From assembly GCF_014287815.1 (NCBI RefSeq), contig NZ_JACOOQ010000009.1:37533-101532 (forward strand): a stretch of DNA of 64,000 nucleotides, given 5' to 3'. This document shows, piece by piece, positions 28,397 to 38,736 of this stretch (its first letter is position 1; each line of letters begins with the position of its first letter). The position numbers were made by a program, and so were the translations under genes. Under the pieces are notes generated by a model that saw nothing but the letters and a program-made list of their open reading frames with translations, did not search any database and was not told the origin of the DNA. This DNA comes from Clostridium lentum (lineage in GTDB: Bacteria > Bacillota > Clostridia > Clostridiales > Clostridiaceae).

Positions 28397-29038
28397 CTAA
28401 TTAAAAGTATCTATAGATTGTAATACTACTATTAATAAACTAATTTCACCAATAAAAGGATAAGGAAATATCTTTATTCCCCCTAAGAACAATATATACT
28501 CTATAACAAATACTACAGTTGAAAAAGTCAAAAGCTTCATACCTAAAGTATTACTGTATGGCTTATCTATATTTATTAAGGATATCACTGTAACCATGGC
28601 CATAACAATTAAATATATAAGGCTTGGAATCATCGTATCTTTAAAAATAACTACGTAGCCAAATTCAGCATCAATATAGCTCTTTAATCTATAAAAGGAT
28701 ATCAAGAAACAATATATTCCTATCATTGATATCATCAAGATAAAATTATAATCAAACCTCATTCTTTCATTTCTTAAAAATATATATAATGCCCCCATTG
28801 ATAATAACGGAATTGTAATTATATCCATCATTGACATGGGCTTTAAAAAATACATTATTTCCTGCTTTTCAATTAAAGATAACAATAGTAACGTAATGTT
28901 TCTCAGTAATAAAATAGTTAAAGTAATAATATAGTATTTCCTAATCTTAACTGGACATCTTTTTCTTGCTTTCATAATTAAATAAAATATTATAGTAATT
29001 ATAAATAACAAAAGACATAAATAATAAAAAGCCTTCAC
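28397..29038 (-). CDS. Polytopic membrane protein, unknown family
   Basis: I do not recognise this 213-residue protein. It is mostly hydrophobic, with about six to seven predicted membrane segments (beginning YYLCLLLFIITIIFYLI) and a basic loop after the first (KARKRCPVKIRKYY). The start is GTG at 29038 with AAGGA eight bases upstream. The gene lies 69 bp after the lipid kinase gene on the same strand, so the two may be cotranscribed. Confidence 0.7.
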   Translation of the reverse strand: MKAFYYLCLLLFIITIIFYLIMKARKRCPVKIRKYYIITLTILLLRNITLLLLSLIEKQEIMYFLKPMSMMDIITIPLLSMGALYIFLRNERMRFDYNFILMISMIGIYCFLISFYRLKSYIDAEFGYVVIFKDTMIPSLIYLIVMAMVTVISLINIDKPYSNTLGMKLLTFSTVVFVIEYILFLGGIKIFPYPFIGEISLLIVVLQSIDTFN

Positions 29039-29107
29039 ATTTATTTCCTTCCATAATTACTGTTATTTATAACTATTATTTTTTTTTATATTTTATTCTA
29101 CATATAA

Positions 29108-29986
29108 TTACTTAACACCTAAAATTTTCAGTCCACCTTTTATACATTTAATTTCTAATGGGAAATCTGGTCCTTTTTCTCCATCAATATCAGTAACTAT
29201 ATCTTCATGACATTCAACCTTTAAATAATCTGTCTTAAAATATAACACCTTATTTGAATCTAAGTGTTCACCTTTAAGAACCTTAATAAATAAAGGTAAA
29301 AGCTCATATATCTGCACAGCCTTAAACATTATTATATCCAATAAACCATCACAAGCATCTGCTCTCATAGCCAGATTAAAATTCCCTGCCGTAGCCCCAT
29401 TGAATACTAATAATAAATACATTTCGCCTTCAAACTCTACTTCTTTTGATGAAATATTTACATGAAGCTTTCTAAAATTAGGTAACTCTTCTAACCCTTT
29501 TAGATAATATGCTAATTTACCTATAGTATTTTTTAAATTTACATCTGTCTTTTGAGAAACATCAGTAAATAATCCTGTACTAGCAACATTTACAAAATAC
29601 TTATCATTAATACTTCCTAAATCTACTGATTTGACTTCTGAAGATAATATCTGTTTACATGCTTCTTCTACATCAGAAGACATCCCTAAAAACTTAGAAA
29701 AATCATTGGCTGTTCCAACCGGTAATATACCTATTGGTAATGATATACCACTCTTGGCCATAGCATTAACAACTGAATCAACAGTCCCATCTCCACCAGC
29801 TATTAATATGTATTTATAATTTCCATCTTTTATATCACTTAAGCCCACTCCTACATCTTCTCCAGCTGTGATTCTATATGGAACTACCGTATATCCAGCC
29901 TCTTGATGAAGACTTATAACTTTATCTAATTTTGATAATATAAGATTTTCACCTGAATATGGATTATAAATAAACTTTACTTTCAT
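29108..29986 (-). CDS. Diacylglycerol/lipid kinase family protein (YegS/DgkB-like)
   Basis: A 292-residue soluble lipid kinase. It has the family start FIYNPYSGENL, the nucleotide loop IAGGDGTVDSVVNAM, the GILPVGTANDFSKFLGM segment, and DIDGEKGPDFPLEI near the end with the conserved acidic residues. Members phosphorylate diacylglycerol or related lipids, recycling it to phosphatidic acid. It lies back to back with pssA, so two membrane-lipid genes diverge from a 190-bp region. GGAGAGA precedes the ATG. Confidence 0.9.
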   Translation of the reverse strand: MKVKFIYNPYSGENLILSKLDKVISLHQEAGYTVVPYRITAGEDVGVGLSDIKDGNYKYILIAGGDGTVDSVVNAMAKSGISLPIGILPVGTANDFSKFLGMSSDVEEACKQILSSEVKSVDLGSINDKYFVNVASTGLFTDVSQKTDVNLKNTIGKLAYYLKGLEELPNFRKLHVNISSKEVEFEGEMYLLLVFNGATAGNFNLAMRADACDGLLDIIMFKAVQIYELLPLFIKVLKGEHLDSNKVLYFKTDYLKVECHEDIVTDIDGEKGPDFPLEIKCIKGGLKILGVK

Positions 29987-30130
29987 AACACTATCTCTCC
30001 TACTACCATTATTTTTAAATTATATCACGATTTCTATACTTATAAAATAAATAACTTGTAAATATATTGCTTTTTGCAATCTATATTTTATAATACATAT
30101 ATTTTCAGTATTAAATTGTGAATACTTTTG

Positions 30131-30139
30131 TGCTATAAT
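30131..30139 (+). promoter_or_regulatory. Extended -10 promoter of pssA
   Basis: TGCTATAAT (TG plus consensus TATAAT at 30134-30139) lies 38 bp before the pssA ATG. No good -35 is seen, which fits an extended -10 promoter. Confidence 0.55.
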
Positions 30140-30176
30140 TATATTTTGACATAGAAATTATTTAGGAGTGATTAAA

Positions 30177-30698
30177 ATGAGAAAAAGCTGTGTTCCTAAT
30201 ATATTTACCTTTATTAATCTATCTTTTGGAATATTATCAATTATAGAAACCCATAATGGGAATTACAGACTCGCTAGTATCTTTATTATTGCAGCTGCTT
30301 TAGTTGATAGATATGATGGAAGAATCGCTCGTTTTCTGCAAGTAAGCAGTGATTTAGGAAAAGAATTGGATTCTCTAGCAGATCTAGTATCCTTTGGTGT
30401 AGCACCATCAATTCTTGTATTTTTATTATTTGACTTAAACTCATATGGCCCATTTGGAATCATAGGAATTATTATTTTATTACTTTTCCCAATATGTGGT
30501 GCATACAGATTGGCTAGATATAATGCTGTTTCCTTTGATGGAGTATTTACAGGCGTTCCAATTACTGTTGTAGGATGCTTTATAGCTATTTTGGCATTAT
30601 TATCATTTAAATATACTATTGCACCAACATTACTAGTAATATTGATGCTTATTGGTTCATATTTAATGGTCAGTAATTTAAAATTAAAGAAATTTTAG
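30177..30698 (+). CDS. pssA: CDP-diacylglycerol--serine O-phosphatidyltransferase
   Basis: Makes phosphatidylserine, precursor of phosphatidylethanolamine, in the membrane. The 173-residue protein shows the complete CDP-alcohol phosphotransferase motif D44-x2-D47-G48-x2-A51-R52-x8-G61-x3-D65-x3-D69, followed by several hydrophobic helices. I use the ATG at 30177 with AGGAG eight bases upstream rather than the GTG at 30168, which overlaps it. It is one of the few plus-strand genes. No psd gene follows; a bidirectional terminator comes next. Confidence 0.93.
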   Translation: MRKSCVPNIFTFINLSFGILSIIETHNGNYRLASIFIIAAALVDRYDGRIARFLQVSSDLGKELDSLADLVSFGVAPSILVFLLFDLNSYGPFGIIGIIILLLFPICGAYRLARYNAVSFDGVFTGVPITVVGCFIAILALLSFKYTIAPTLLVILMLIGSYLMVSNLKLKKF

Positions 30699-30718
30699 TT
30701 TTATAACATAATTAAAAT

Positions 30719-30750
30719 AAAAAAGAATTCAAATTGCTGAATTCTTTTTT
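30719..30750. terminator. Bidirectional terminator between convergent genes
   Basis: A perfect 13-bp stem, arms 30719-30731 and 30738-30750 (AAAAAAGAATTCA / TGAATTCTTTTTT), with A/T runs on both sides. It serves pssA and the opposite 131-aa gene. Confidence 0.9.
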
Positions 30751-30776
30751 ATTTTTTAGTTTAATATACTCTTTAA

Positions 30777-31172
30777 TTAATTATCATCGTCATCAAAATT
30801 AACAAAATTATCCTCCCTATTTTTAACCTGTCCTATATTAGAAGAATTATCATATAACAATTCATCATCTATTTCAGTTAAAATATCCTTTTGAGTGCTT
30901 TTATTCATGATATAATTTCCTAAAACTGAACAATATTGAAAATAAGATTCACCACACTTATCAAGAAGAGTTATTAAATGATCTATAGTTTCTCCTAATT
31001 TATCTGCTCTTTTTACAGCATCTTTAACATAACTGGATTTAGCCTCAGGAATATTGTTTAGTTCTGCTGCTCCAGCAATTAGTAGCCTATATGAGTCTGT
31101 TACCTTCTTTAATAATTCAGATATATTGTATACTTCTCCATAATAACTCTTCATCATTTCCTTATATTTCAT
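30777..31172 (-). CDS. Hypothetical helical protein
   Basis: An unrecognised 131-residue soluble protein. It appears almost wholly alpha-helical (SELLKKVTDSYRLLIAGAAEL, KDAVKRADKLGETIDHLITLL) with a very acidic tail (FDDDDN). There are no membrane segments. GGGAGAG precedes the ATG. A spoVR terminator lies upstream, so it is a single-gene unit. Confidence 0.65.
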   Translation of the reverse strand: MKYKEMMKSYYGEVYNISELLKKVTDSYRLLIAGAAELNNIPEAKSSYVKDAVKRADKLGETIDHLITLLDKCGESYFQYCSVLGNYIMNKSTQKDILTEIDDELLYDNSSNIGQVKNREDNFVNFDDDDN

Positions 31173-31273
31173 TTAACTCTCTCCCTATTATTTATAAAAT
31201 TATTCATTAAATAAAATATTCGTTGCTTTTATTTTCGATACAAATACATTTTTCTAGTTACTTTTTCTTTATA

Positions 31274-31316
31274 AATAAACAGGCTGCATCAAAATCGTTG
31301 ACACAGCCTGTTTATT
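31274..31316 (-). terminator. Terminator after spoVR
   Basis: A perfect 13-bp stem, arms 31274-31286 and 31304-31316 (AATAAACAGGCTG / CAGCCTGTTTATT), overlaps the spoVR stop codon and ends the prkA cluster. Confidence 0.85.
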
Positions 31317-32685
31317 AATTTACTATAACCTTTCGTTCATTATCACAAGTTAATTCTATTTGCCTACCTTCCTTTGTTTTTGTTTTTAAAACTATCTTAT
31401 GACCCCATAAATCAAATAGATATTTTATGGTTTCTTTTGCATATAATAGTTCTAGTTCTCGTCCATCATATACATGCTCTAAAGTAAGAGTACCATCATT
31501 TCTGTTAAAATCAACTATTCTGATATACGGTATTCCCCCTACTCCACAAGTATCTGATATAGTATCTCTTATACTCTTCCATCCATCTTCATCAGATACC
31601 TCTTCTACCACAAATTCAAAATTTTTCTTAGCATATTGGAATAAGTTTAATTCCTCACATAAATCTTGTGTTAAATATTTTCTTAAAAAAGAATTATCTC
31701 TTTCTAAATATCTCACTTCAAACATCTTTTCTCGTCCATATCGCTTTTCAATGTCTTGGAACACTCTAAAACCTATATAGTAAGGATTTAAGCCTCCTAA
31801 AATAGGTGCTATAACATCATTGTGCCGCTTAATAAACTCAAAGTGTAAACCTGACTCTAATTTAAGCTCATTTAATATAGTATAATGCCAATAGCTTGCC
31901 CAGCCTTCATTCATTATCTTAGTTTCTATTTGTGGCAAGAAATATTCGCTTTCTCTCTTAACTATCTTTAATATATTCTTTTCCCAGTCTTCTAGGGAAG
32001 AATATTTAATTATAAAGCCCATGACATCATCACAAGGCTCTAAAGGTATCTTATTCAAGTTAGGAAGAATAATTTCCTCTTTTTCATCAAAGGCTCCCTT
32101 ATTATCCACTTTGCTATTATACTCATCAATTAAGGCTTTTTTGATTTGTTCCTGAGTGAGCTCCTTTACACCTACAACTCTTGGTATTTGAAATCTCAAA
32201 GCATGAGCTGCATCAAGAATCTTTTCAACCTTATCATATCCTATATTAGGATCATTAATATAATCTCTGATTATATCTGCATCAAGCTTAAACATTTCAA
32301 TGGTATAATAAGCTTTAGTCCCTTCTCTAAATAGTCTATTATTCTTAAAAAAATCATTGTGACCATACACATGAGCCATGGTCAATATTTGTAATAACAA
32401 GGTATTTTCCCTCATTAAATAACCTAAACATGGATCTGAGTTTATAACCATTTCATAAGGTAGACCTGTTAAATTAAATGAATATAAAGTCTTATTCTTT
32501 TCATATGCCTTACCATAACTCCAGTGAGGATATCTAGAAGGCATACCAACATAAGCTTCATACCCTATCATTTCATTAAATCCTATTATCTCAAATTCTT
32601 GAGGATAATAATCAAGTCCAAGCTCCGTAGCCTTTTGTTCTATAATCTTATTCCATTTTTCTAATTCTCTCACTGTATATTCCAT
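31315..32685 (-). CDS. spoVR: SpoVR family protein
   Basis: A 456-residue protein of the SpoVR/YcgB family, linked in Bacillus to spore cortex formation. Visible family features are YPHWSYGKAYE near the N-terminus, the HVYGHNDFFKNNRLF segment, the NEGWASYWHYTIL segment and NPYYIGFRVFQDIEKRYG. The ATG follows AGGAGT and is two bases after the stop of the DUF444 gene, so translation is probably coupled. The set PrkA-DUF444-SpoVR corresponds to YeaG-YeaH-YcgB in Proteobacteria, so the three very likely work together. The biochemical activity is unknown. Confidence 0.94.
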   Translation of the reverse strand: MEYTVRELEKWNKIIEQKATELGLDYYPQEFEIIGFNEMIGYEAYVGMPSRYPHWSYGKAYEKNKTLYSFNLTGLPYEMVINSDPCLGYLMRENTLLLQILTMAHVYGHNDFFKNNRLFREGTKAYYTIEMFKLDADIIRDYINDPNIGYDKVEKILDAAHALRFQIPRVVGVKELTQEQIKKALIDEYNSKVDNKGAFDEKEEIILPNLNKIPLEPCDDVMGFIIKYSSLEDWEKNILKIVKRESEYFLPQIETKIMNEGWASYWHYTILNELKLESGLHFEFIKRHNDVIAPILGGLNPYYIGFRVFQDIEKRYGREKMFEVRYLERDNSFLRKYLTQDLCEELNLFQYAKKNFEFVVEEVSDEDGWKSIRDTISDTCGVGGIPYIRIVDFNRNDGTLTLEHVYDGRELELLYAKETIKYLFDLWGHKIVLKTKTKEGRQIELTCDNERKVIVN

Positions 32686-32687
32686 GG

Positions 32688-33860
32688 CTACTCCTCCCTA
32701 AGCTCTTTACTTAACATCAATTTCAATGCATCCCATAAATTTTTCTTTTCTTTTACCACCACAGAAATGAAATTTTTATTGGTTACTTCTTTACTAAACC
32801 TATAGTACATTGTAGTTGAATAGGTTGAAGGAAGCAATTCAGCATAGCCTACCATATTGCTCACTTCACAAAGTTCTTTAAGTGCTGTTATTGCCCTTTC
32901 ATTATCTTCTGACCAATTGTCACCATCACTAGCATATACAGGATATATATTCCACATTTCTGGAGGATATTTTTCCTTAATCAAGTCTAAAGCTACATTA
33001 AGTCCGCTGGATATATATGTTCCACCTGATTCAGCTTTATGGAAAAATTCATATTCATTTACCAGCTTGGCTATTGTTGTATGAGATACAAATTCAAAAG
33101 CTATATTATTATATTTTCTCTTTATAAACCTAGATAATACAAAGAAAAATGATCTTGCTAGATATTTCTTAGTACTATCCATAGAGCCTGATACATCCAT
33201 GATAAATATCATCACAGCATTGCTTTCTTTCTTTGGTTTCATTTTTACTCTATAATATCTAAGGTCATCTTCTCTAAAAGGAAATCTATCTATATCCTGC
33301 TCTAAGCCTGCTTCTGCTAAAGCTCTCTTTTTACCTTGCTTTCTAGCTGTTTTAGCTATAACAGTCTTCTTTTTAGCAAGTCTTGGATTAATACCATGTC
33401 TTGCATATCCTCTTTTTCTGCTGGCGCTTTCAGAAAGAATCTGTGAATATTTCTTTCTATCTAAATTTGGAAGCTCCAAGTCTTCCACTATATAGTCCAT
33501 TAATTCTTCCAAAGTGATTTCAGTTTCATAAACATCATCACCTTCACTGTTTCCAGCACCTTTCTTACCTTTTTTTCCAATACTTTCTGCCGAACCTATC
33601 TTGTCTCCTCTTTTTTCTTCTCCTGTACCAGTAGCAACACCTTTATTGTTGTTTCCAAATACAAATTGATATTCCTTTATCCCTCTAATAGGAATCTTAA
33701 ATTTTTTATTTTTCGTTTCCCCTACAATACTTTCTTCAGAAAGGATATCACCTAAATTTTCTTTGATAGATTTTTCAACTAATTGTCTATGACGTCTTCT
33801 ATCTTCAATGCTTCTATCGTGTTCTACTGGATTTTCACTATTATCTCGAAAGATAGCCAT
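32688..33860 (-). CDS. DUF444 / YhbH family sporulation protein
   Basis: A 390-residue protein with a von Willebrand A-like C-terminal half: the metal-ion site begins [16 protein letters not shown], and [12 protein letters not shown] and [12 protein letters not shown] follow. The N-terminal region is basic and charged, with [19 protein letters not shown]. Family members (YhbH in Bacillus, YeaH in E. coli) partner with the PrkA/YeaG kinase. I choose the ATG at 33860, preceded by AAGGA, over the frame-opening codon at 33878, which would overlap the prkA stop. Gaps of five and two bases to prkA and spoVR indicate one operon. Confidence 0.93.
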   Translation of the reverse strand: MAIFRDNSENPVEHDRSIEDRRRHRQLVEKSIKENLGDILSEESIVGETKNKKFKIPIRGIKEYQFVFGNNNKGVATGTGEEKRGDKIGSAESIGKKGKKGAGNSEGDDVYETEITLEELMDYIVEDLELPNLDRKKYSQILSESASRKRGYARHGINPRLAKKKTVIAKTARKQGKKRALAEAGLEQDIDRFPFREDDLRYYRVKMKPKKESNAVMIFIMDVSGSMDSTKKYLARSFFFVLSRFIKRKYNNIAFEFVSHTTIAKLVNEYEFFHKAESGGTYISSGLNVALDLIKEKYPPEMWNIYPVYASDGDNWSEDNERAITALKELCEVSNMVGYAELLPSTYSTTMYYRFSKEVTNKNFISVVVKEKKNLWDALKLMLSKELREE

Positions 33861-33865
33861 CTTTA

Positions 33866-35788
33866 TCAATCCTTCCACAAATTGTTTGCTGCATATTTTA
33901 ATATGACGTCACAACAGTGTAGACAATATCCATTGTTCTTCATTTCTTCAACCATAGCATCATACTTTTCATTTTGCTCCTTATCTCTTACTCTTGTCTT
34001 AGTTATTATTCTAGACAAATCTTTTACTGATGCCATAAGCTTCTTTTCAATGGCTTCTTTTAATGGTTCATATGAAGTATAATCTATTTTCATGCCATTT
34101 CTTACTAAGTAGAACATATAAGATGTAACATCTGCTCTAAATCCCTTGCTAGATGCTTCAGATACACCTATTTGTTCTTCTATATTTCTCATGAAGTCTT
34201 CATCTGGATTTAATTCTTCTCCTGTTGAACTATCCTTTATCTTAGTCTTATTTACAAATGCTTCTGCATTATCTATATAATTATTAAATAGGCTTTCAGC
34301 TTGTTCTCTAAATGAATGTATAAAGGCCTTTGTTATTTCCTTTTCCAATACCTTATTATATTCTTTTCTAATAGTGTCTTGAATAAATCCTAAATATCTC
34401 TTTTTATCTTCTGCTGAAGCATCCATCTCTTTAATAGATTTAATAATGCTCTCCATTATGCTTAATGGATTTATACAATCATATTCTGAAATAGATAAGG
34501 CATTATCTATTGCTTTTACAATAAATCTAGTACTGATACCTTTCATACCTTCATAACTTCCAGCTTCTTCTCTTAATTCCTGTATATCTATCCTCTTAGT
34601 AGTTCCTTTTTCCACAATATCCTCACCATTATAAAGTTTTAACTTTGTCATAGGATCTACTTTAGCTGAAGGAGATAATCTTGAAAGTATAGCAAACATT
34701 GCTGCTATTTCTATGGTATGTGGAGCTATATGAGCTTTAAAATTACTTCTCTTCAATATCTTTTCATATATCTTCACTTCTTCATCAAGCTCTAAGCAAT
34801 ATGGAACTTCAATCTTTACAATTCTATCTAATATAGCTTCATTAGTATGATCTGATTTAAACTTTTCCCATTCTGCTTCATTTGAGTGAGCTACAATAAG
34901 TCCATCAAAATAAATCATTGAACCTTTTCCTGGTGATGGAATTGATTTTTCTTGAGTAGCTGTTATTATAGTGTGTAAGTATTCAACATCATTTTTAAAC
35001 ACTTCAATAAATTCTACCAACCCTCTGTTACCTACATTAAATGCACCATTTAATGAGAATATCCTTGGATCGTCTTCAGGATACATATCCATCTTAGATA
35101 TATCAATTGATCCTGTTAAAATAGATGTATCTTGATTATTAGGATCAACTGGAGGCACTACACCTATTCCTTTTCTTGATCTTATAGAAAAATTCTTTCT
35201 TTCAACAGGAACATTTTCATATTCCCCATTAAATTCATGAATAAGCCTATATTTACATACTGGGCATAAATCTCCTTCAATTTGTGTGCCTAACATTTCA
35301 TTAAATTTTCCTCTTAGATGATTAGGAACAAGATGTAAAGGTTCTTCATGCATTGGACAGCCTTTTATAGAATAAATAGGATCACAGCTTACTAAAGCTA
35401 ATTTTAATGCTTCAACCAAAGATGATTTACCAGCACCAACAGGTCCTACTAAATATAATACTTGCCTTGCCTCTTCACCTTTCATTGATGCAGAATGAAG
35501 ATAATTTACCAATTTCATTAATACTTTATCAATACCAAAGAAATCATCTTTAAAAAATCCATATCTCTTTATAGTTTCATTTCCATAGATTTTTCTTATT
35601 TTAGGATTCTCATCCCCCTTTAGTACCTCAACACCTTCACTCATAATCCTTTCATATAATCTCTTATGAGAAAGCTGTGCAATATCTGGATTAGCCTTCA
35701 CAAGTTCTAAGTAATCTATAAATGTACCTTCAAATTTTTCTTTATTTCTACTTTCTCTATCTGTTACAATAAATTCTTTGAAGTTCAT
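33866..35788 (-). CDS. prkA: PrkA serine protein kinase (YeaG family)
   Basis: A 640-residue AAA+-like protein with a C-terminal PrkA kinase-type domain. The Walker A motif is GPVGAGKSS at about 115-123, and [17 protein letters not shown] follows in the AAA region. A small CxxC-type pattern ([10 protein letters not shown] and [10 protein letters not shown]) is present. The C-terminal region is the PrkA domain proper. In Bacillus prkA is expressed in the mother cell and affects sporulation. The ATG at 35788 follows a GGGGGGAG run. It heads prkA-DUF444-spoVR. Confidence 0.94.
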   Translation of the reverse strand: MNFKEFIVTDRESRNKEKFEGTFIDYLELVKANPDIAQLSHKRLYERIMSEGVEVLKGDENPKIRKIYGNETIKRYGFFKDDFFGIDKVLMKLVNYLHSASMKGEEARQVLYLVGPVGAGKSSLVEALKLALVSCDPIYSIKGCPMHEEPLHLVPNHLRGKFNEMLGTQIEGDLCPVCKYRLIHEFNGEYENVPVERKNFSIRSRKGIGVVPPVDPNNQDTSILTGSIDISKMDMYPEDDPRIFSLNGAFNVGNRGLVEFIEVFKNDVEYLHTIITATQEKSIPSPGKGSMIYFDGLIVAHSNEAEWEKFKSDHTNEAILDRIVKIEVPYCLELDEEVKIYEKILKRSNFKAHIAPHTIEIAAMFAILSRLSPSAKVDPMTKLKLYNGEDIVEKGTTKRIDIQELREEAGSYEGMKGISTRFIVKAIDNALSISEYDCINPLSIMESIIKSIKEMDASAEDKKRYLGFIQDTIRKEYNKVLEKEITKAFIHSFREQAESLFNNYIDNAEAFVNKTKIKDSSTGEELNPDEDFMRNIEEQIGVSEASSKGFRADVTSYMFYLVRNGMKIDYTSYEPLKEAIEKKLMASVKDLSRIITKTRVRDKEQNEKYDAMVEEMKNNGYCLHCCDVILKYAANNLWKD

Positions 35789-35977
35789 AAGCACTCCCCC
35801 CTTTACTTTAATATATTAATTACCAAACGTAATATATTACTCTTTTTATCTTTTTAGATTAAATAAAATATAAACGTAGCCAAACCATGGGCTTATTTAT
35901 GGATAAATGCTTACTTTGATTTAACCTGCACCAATTATTATTTATCAATAAAATCAAACAGCGTTTAATTAAAAAAT

Positions 35978-36018
35978 AAATAAGATAGTAGTAACAATTA
36001 GCTTCTACTATCTTATTT
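35978..36018 (-). terminator. Terminator after the GerMN lipoprotein gene
   Basis: Perfect 14-bp arms 35978-35991 and 36005-36018 (AAATAAGATAGTAG / CTACTATCTTATTT), extendable by two pairs, lie six bases past the stop codon. Confidence 0.85.
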
Positions 36019-36023
36019 ATTTT

Positions 36024-36515
36024 TTAAAGCTCTAGTTTTGGTGTTTTTATAAGGCTTACATCCATTGGACCTATGGTTTCCACTTCCTTCCCATCAATAA
36101 GGAATTTTACACCATCCACATTAAAACATTCATTTAAACATAATGTATTTACAATTGAATATATTTTTACTTTAACAGCTGCAGAAGAGCCTGTTTGACT
36201 ATCATCAAAATCCTTGCTTAAATCTACATATGCTATTTTATTCTCTATTTTTATTGAATTAACTTCTGTTTCTTTTGGTATACAACATTTTTCAGTATCT
36301 TTTAATGCTGTAATAACATTTTTTAATTCTGAAATATCTACATTTTTCTCTTCAACTACCCATTTTGAAATATTATCATCTGGTACATAAAGTTCTATTA
36401 ATTTCTCACTTTTATAGCTTTCCTCTACATTGTTAGAATTAACTGCTTTACTTTCTAAGCAACCTACAAGATTAATGCATAGTAATAATATACCTATTAA
36501 AAATTTTTTAAACAT
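36024..36515 (-). CDS. GerMN-domain lipoprotein
   Basis: A 163-residue exported lipoprotein with lipobox LVGC (Cys19). The remainder is a single GerMN domain (about 35-155): ELYVPDDNISKWVVEE, then KIENKIAYVDLSKDF and VKIYSIVNTLCLN. GerM proteins in Bacillus act in the intermembrane space of the forespore and support germination and sporulation. The location upstream of prkA supports a sporulation role. AGGAGGT precedes the ATG. Confidence 0.85.
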   Translation of the reverse strand: MFKKFLIGILLLCINLVGCLESKAVNSNNVEESYKSEKLIELYVPDDNISKWVVEEKNVDISELKNVITALKDTEKCCIPKETEVNSIKIENKIAYVDLSKDFDDSQTGSSAAVKVKIYSIVNTLCLNECFNVDGVKFLIDGKEVETIGPMDVSLIKTPKLEL

Positions 36516-36655
36516 ACTACCTCCTTAATATTATTTTCTATAATTACCACTATTTCCTTTTATGCCATTATTTATTCATTTAATATCAAATTTTAAAAAT
36601 AACCTAGTAGTATATATTATGCTATTTTCTTTAACAAATGATAAGGAGTAATATT

Positions 36656-36772
36656 ATGACCAATAATGATTTTAGTGTCAAAATATATAATATCGTTACT
36701 AGTAGCACCTCCTATAGTATTTTCAATCCTATTTCAACAGTATTAAAAACATTTAATATAAAATTTTTGTAA
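36656..36772 (+). CDS. Possible 38-residue small protein
   Basis: A plus-strand reading frame in the otherwise empty 36516-36824 gap. AAGGAG lies eight bases before the ATG and the frame ends TAA. The product, beginning MTNNDFSVKIYN, is serine/threonine-rich with a basic, weakly hydrophobic C-terminus (VLKTFNIKFL). No homology is recognised. A good ribosome binding site is the main support. AT-rich sequence resembling a -10 (TATTAT) lies about 40 bp upstream. Confidence 0.35.
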   Translation: MTNNDFSVKIYNIVTSSTSYSIFNPISTVLKTFNIKFL

Positions 36773-36781
36773 TATTATAAT

Positions 36782-36811
36782 ATTGGCTCACAACCTATAT
36801 TAGTTGCGAGC
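36782..36811 (-). terminator. Hairpin after recQ
   Basis: GGCTCACAAC (36784-36793) and GTTGCGAGCC (36802-36811) pair with one wobble around an 8-base loop, downstream of recQ and of the small plus-strand frame. The T-run is poor. Confidence 0.55.
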
Positions 36812-36824
36812 CATACATGGATTT

Positions 36825-38582
36825 CTACTTATAATTATTTATTATATCTAATAGTTCCTCTCCAAATTTTTCATATTTCTTTTCTCCCATTCCTCTTATA
36901 CCAAGAAGCTCTTCCTTATTCTTAGGTAATATATTACTTATTTGAATTAAAGTAGCATCTGAAAATATTATATATGGTTTAATTCCTTCTTTAAGAGCTT
37001 TATCCTTTCTCCAATTCCTTAACACATTAAATAAATCTTTATTTAACATTACTTCTTCTTCGCTTTCATTTAGCTTAAATAAAACCTTCATTTCAGATTT
37101 TAATATTTTCAATGACTTCTTATTTAGCTTAAGCATAGAATATGTACCTTCTTTTAAATCCACATAACCAAAATCTATCAATGTCTTTATTATATCCTTA
37201 ATAAATCTGCTACTGTACTCTTTCATTATTCCATAAGTGGTCAATTGATTTAATTTATCATTAACTATCTTAGGTCCTGTCATCCCTCTTAAAACATCTA
37301 CCAACACAGCAATTCCATATTTTTCTCTGCTTCTATATACACAAGATAATATTTTTTGTGCTTCTATGGTATAATCACGAATTTCTTCATCTTTTAAACA
37401 ATTGCTACAGCTATTGCAATAATTCCTTGCATTTTTTTCACCAAAATAGTTTAAGATAAAATACCTTAAGCACCCTTTGCTTTCACATAAATTTATCATT
37501 TCTTGTAACTTTCTTATCTCTATTTCTTTCCTATTTAAAGACGATGTCGTATATATAAGATATTCTAAAGTACGCACATCACTTCTATTATATAAAAGAT
37601 AGCAATTGGCATTTTCTCCATCACGTCCGGCTCTTCCTATTTCCTGATAATAACTTTCTATATTCTTTGGCATGGTAAAATGTATAACATACCTTACATT
37701 TGATTTATCAATTCCCATACCAAATGCATTAGTAGCTATCATTAAATTGATATTTTCCTTAAGAAATTCTTCTTGATAATATTCTTTTTCTTCATCTTTA
37801 AGACCGCCATGATATTTTCCTACTATATAGCCTAAATCTTTTAGGTAATTATAGAGCCCTTCTACTTCTTTTCTTGTTACACAATATATTATTCCTGAGC
37901 TATCTTCTTCTCTAATTATATCTTTAACAAATTCTAGCTTATCTTCTTCTATATATAAGTGTATATTTAAATTTTCCCTATCAAAACCACCAATATAAAT
38001 ATAAGGATTGCTAAGCCCTAATAATTCAAGCACATCTTTTCTCACCACCTCTGTAGCTGTAGCAGTAAATGCTGTTATTACTGGTCTTTTATCAAATTCA
38101 TTAATAAACTGTGCTATTTCTCTATAACTTTTTCTAAAATCATGTCCCCACATTGATACACAATGAGCTTCATCTATAGCTATTTGACTTATATTAAGAT
38201 TTTTTAATTTTCTTTTAAAAAAATCATTTTCTAATCTTTCAGGTGCTATGTATAATAATTTAACTTTTCCTTCATAACATTTTTTTATTATGTCATTTAT
38301 ATCATTTAAGCTTTGAGTACTATTAATATACTCTGCTACAATACCATTTTCATTTAAACTGTCCACCTGATCCTTCATCAATGATATAAGTGGTGATACT
38401 ACTATTGTTATTCCTTTAAATATCATTGCAGGTATCTGATAACAAATTGATTTTCCTCCCCCAGTAGGTAATATACAAAAACTATCTCTACCTTTTAATA
38501 TATTGCTTATTATTTCATACTGTCCTTCTTTAAATGAAGTATATCCATAGTATTTATTTAAAACTTCAAAAATAATATTCAT
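36825..38582 (-). CDS. recQ: ATP-dependent DNA helicase RecQ
   Basis: A 585-residue 3'-5' helicase. Walker A is PTGGGKS (39-45), DEAH at about 137-140, and motif VI is QEIGRAGRDGE. The zinc-binding RQC region includes CLRYFILNYFGE and the CNSCSNC cysteines; a C-terminal HRDC domain (LFNVLRNWRKDKALKEGIKP) completes the family architecture. I prefer the ATG at 38582 over GTG codons at 38597/38594, because GGTGGTGA would then be the ribosome binding site at normal spacing. It acts in recombination and stalled-fork repair. Confidence 0.96.
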   Translation of the reverse strand: MNIIFEVLNKYYGYTSFKEGQYEIISNILKGRDSFCILPTGGGKSICYQIPAMIFKGITIVVSPLISLMKDQVDSLNENGIVAEYINSTQSLNDINDIIKKCYEGKVKLLYIAPERLENDFFKRKLKNLNISQIAIDEAHCVSMWGHDFRKSYREIAQFINEFDKRPVITAFTATATEVVRKDVLELLGLSNPYIYIGGFDRENLNIHLYIEEDKLEFVKDIIREEDSSGIIYCVTRKEVEGLYNYLKDLGYIVGKYHGGLKDEEKEYYQEEFLKENINLMIATNAFGMGIDKSNVRYVIHFTMPKNIESYYQEIGRAGRDGENANCYLLYNRSDVRTLEYLIYTTSSLNRKEIEIRKLQEMINLCESKGCLRYFILNYFGEKNARNYCNSCSNCLKDEEIRDYTIEAQKILSCVYRSREKYGIAVLVDVLRGMTGPKIVNDKLNQLTTYGIMKEYSSRFIKDIIKTLIDFGYVDLKEGTYSMLKLNKKSLKILKSEMKVLFKLNESEEEVMLNKDLFNVLRNWRKDKALKEGIKPYIIFSDATLIQISNILPKNKEELLGIRGMGEKKYEKFGEELLDIINNYK

Positions 38583-38695
38583 ACTTTTAATCACCACCCT
38601 TTTACTTATTTACTTTATTTATTAATTTTATCATATTAAATTATAATATAAACTTATACTATAAATAATTTTTATAACTATTTTGTAAAAAAGTG

Positions 38696-38724
38696 TTGAC
38701 CATATAAGCTTTTTATATTATACT
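38696..38724 (+). promoter_or_regulatory. Promoter of tRNA-Leu
   Basis: TTGACC (38696-38701) and TATACT (38719-38724) are 17 bases apart, 12 bp before the mature tRNA end. Confidence 0.85.
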
Positions 38725-38736
38725 GACATTGTTCTT

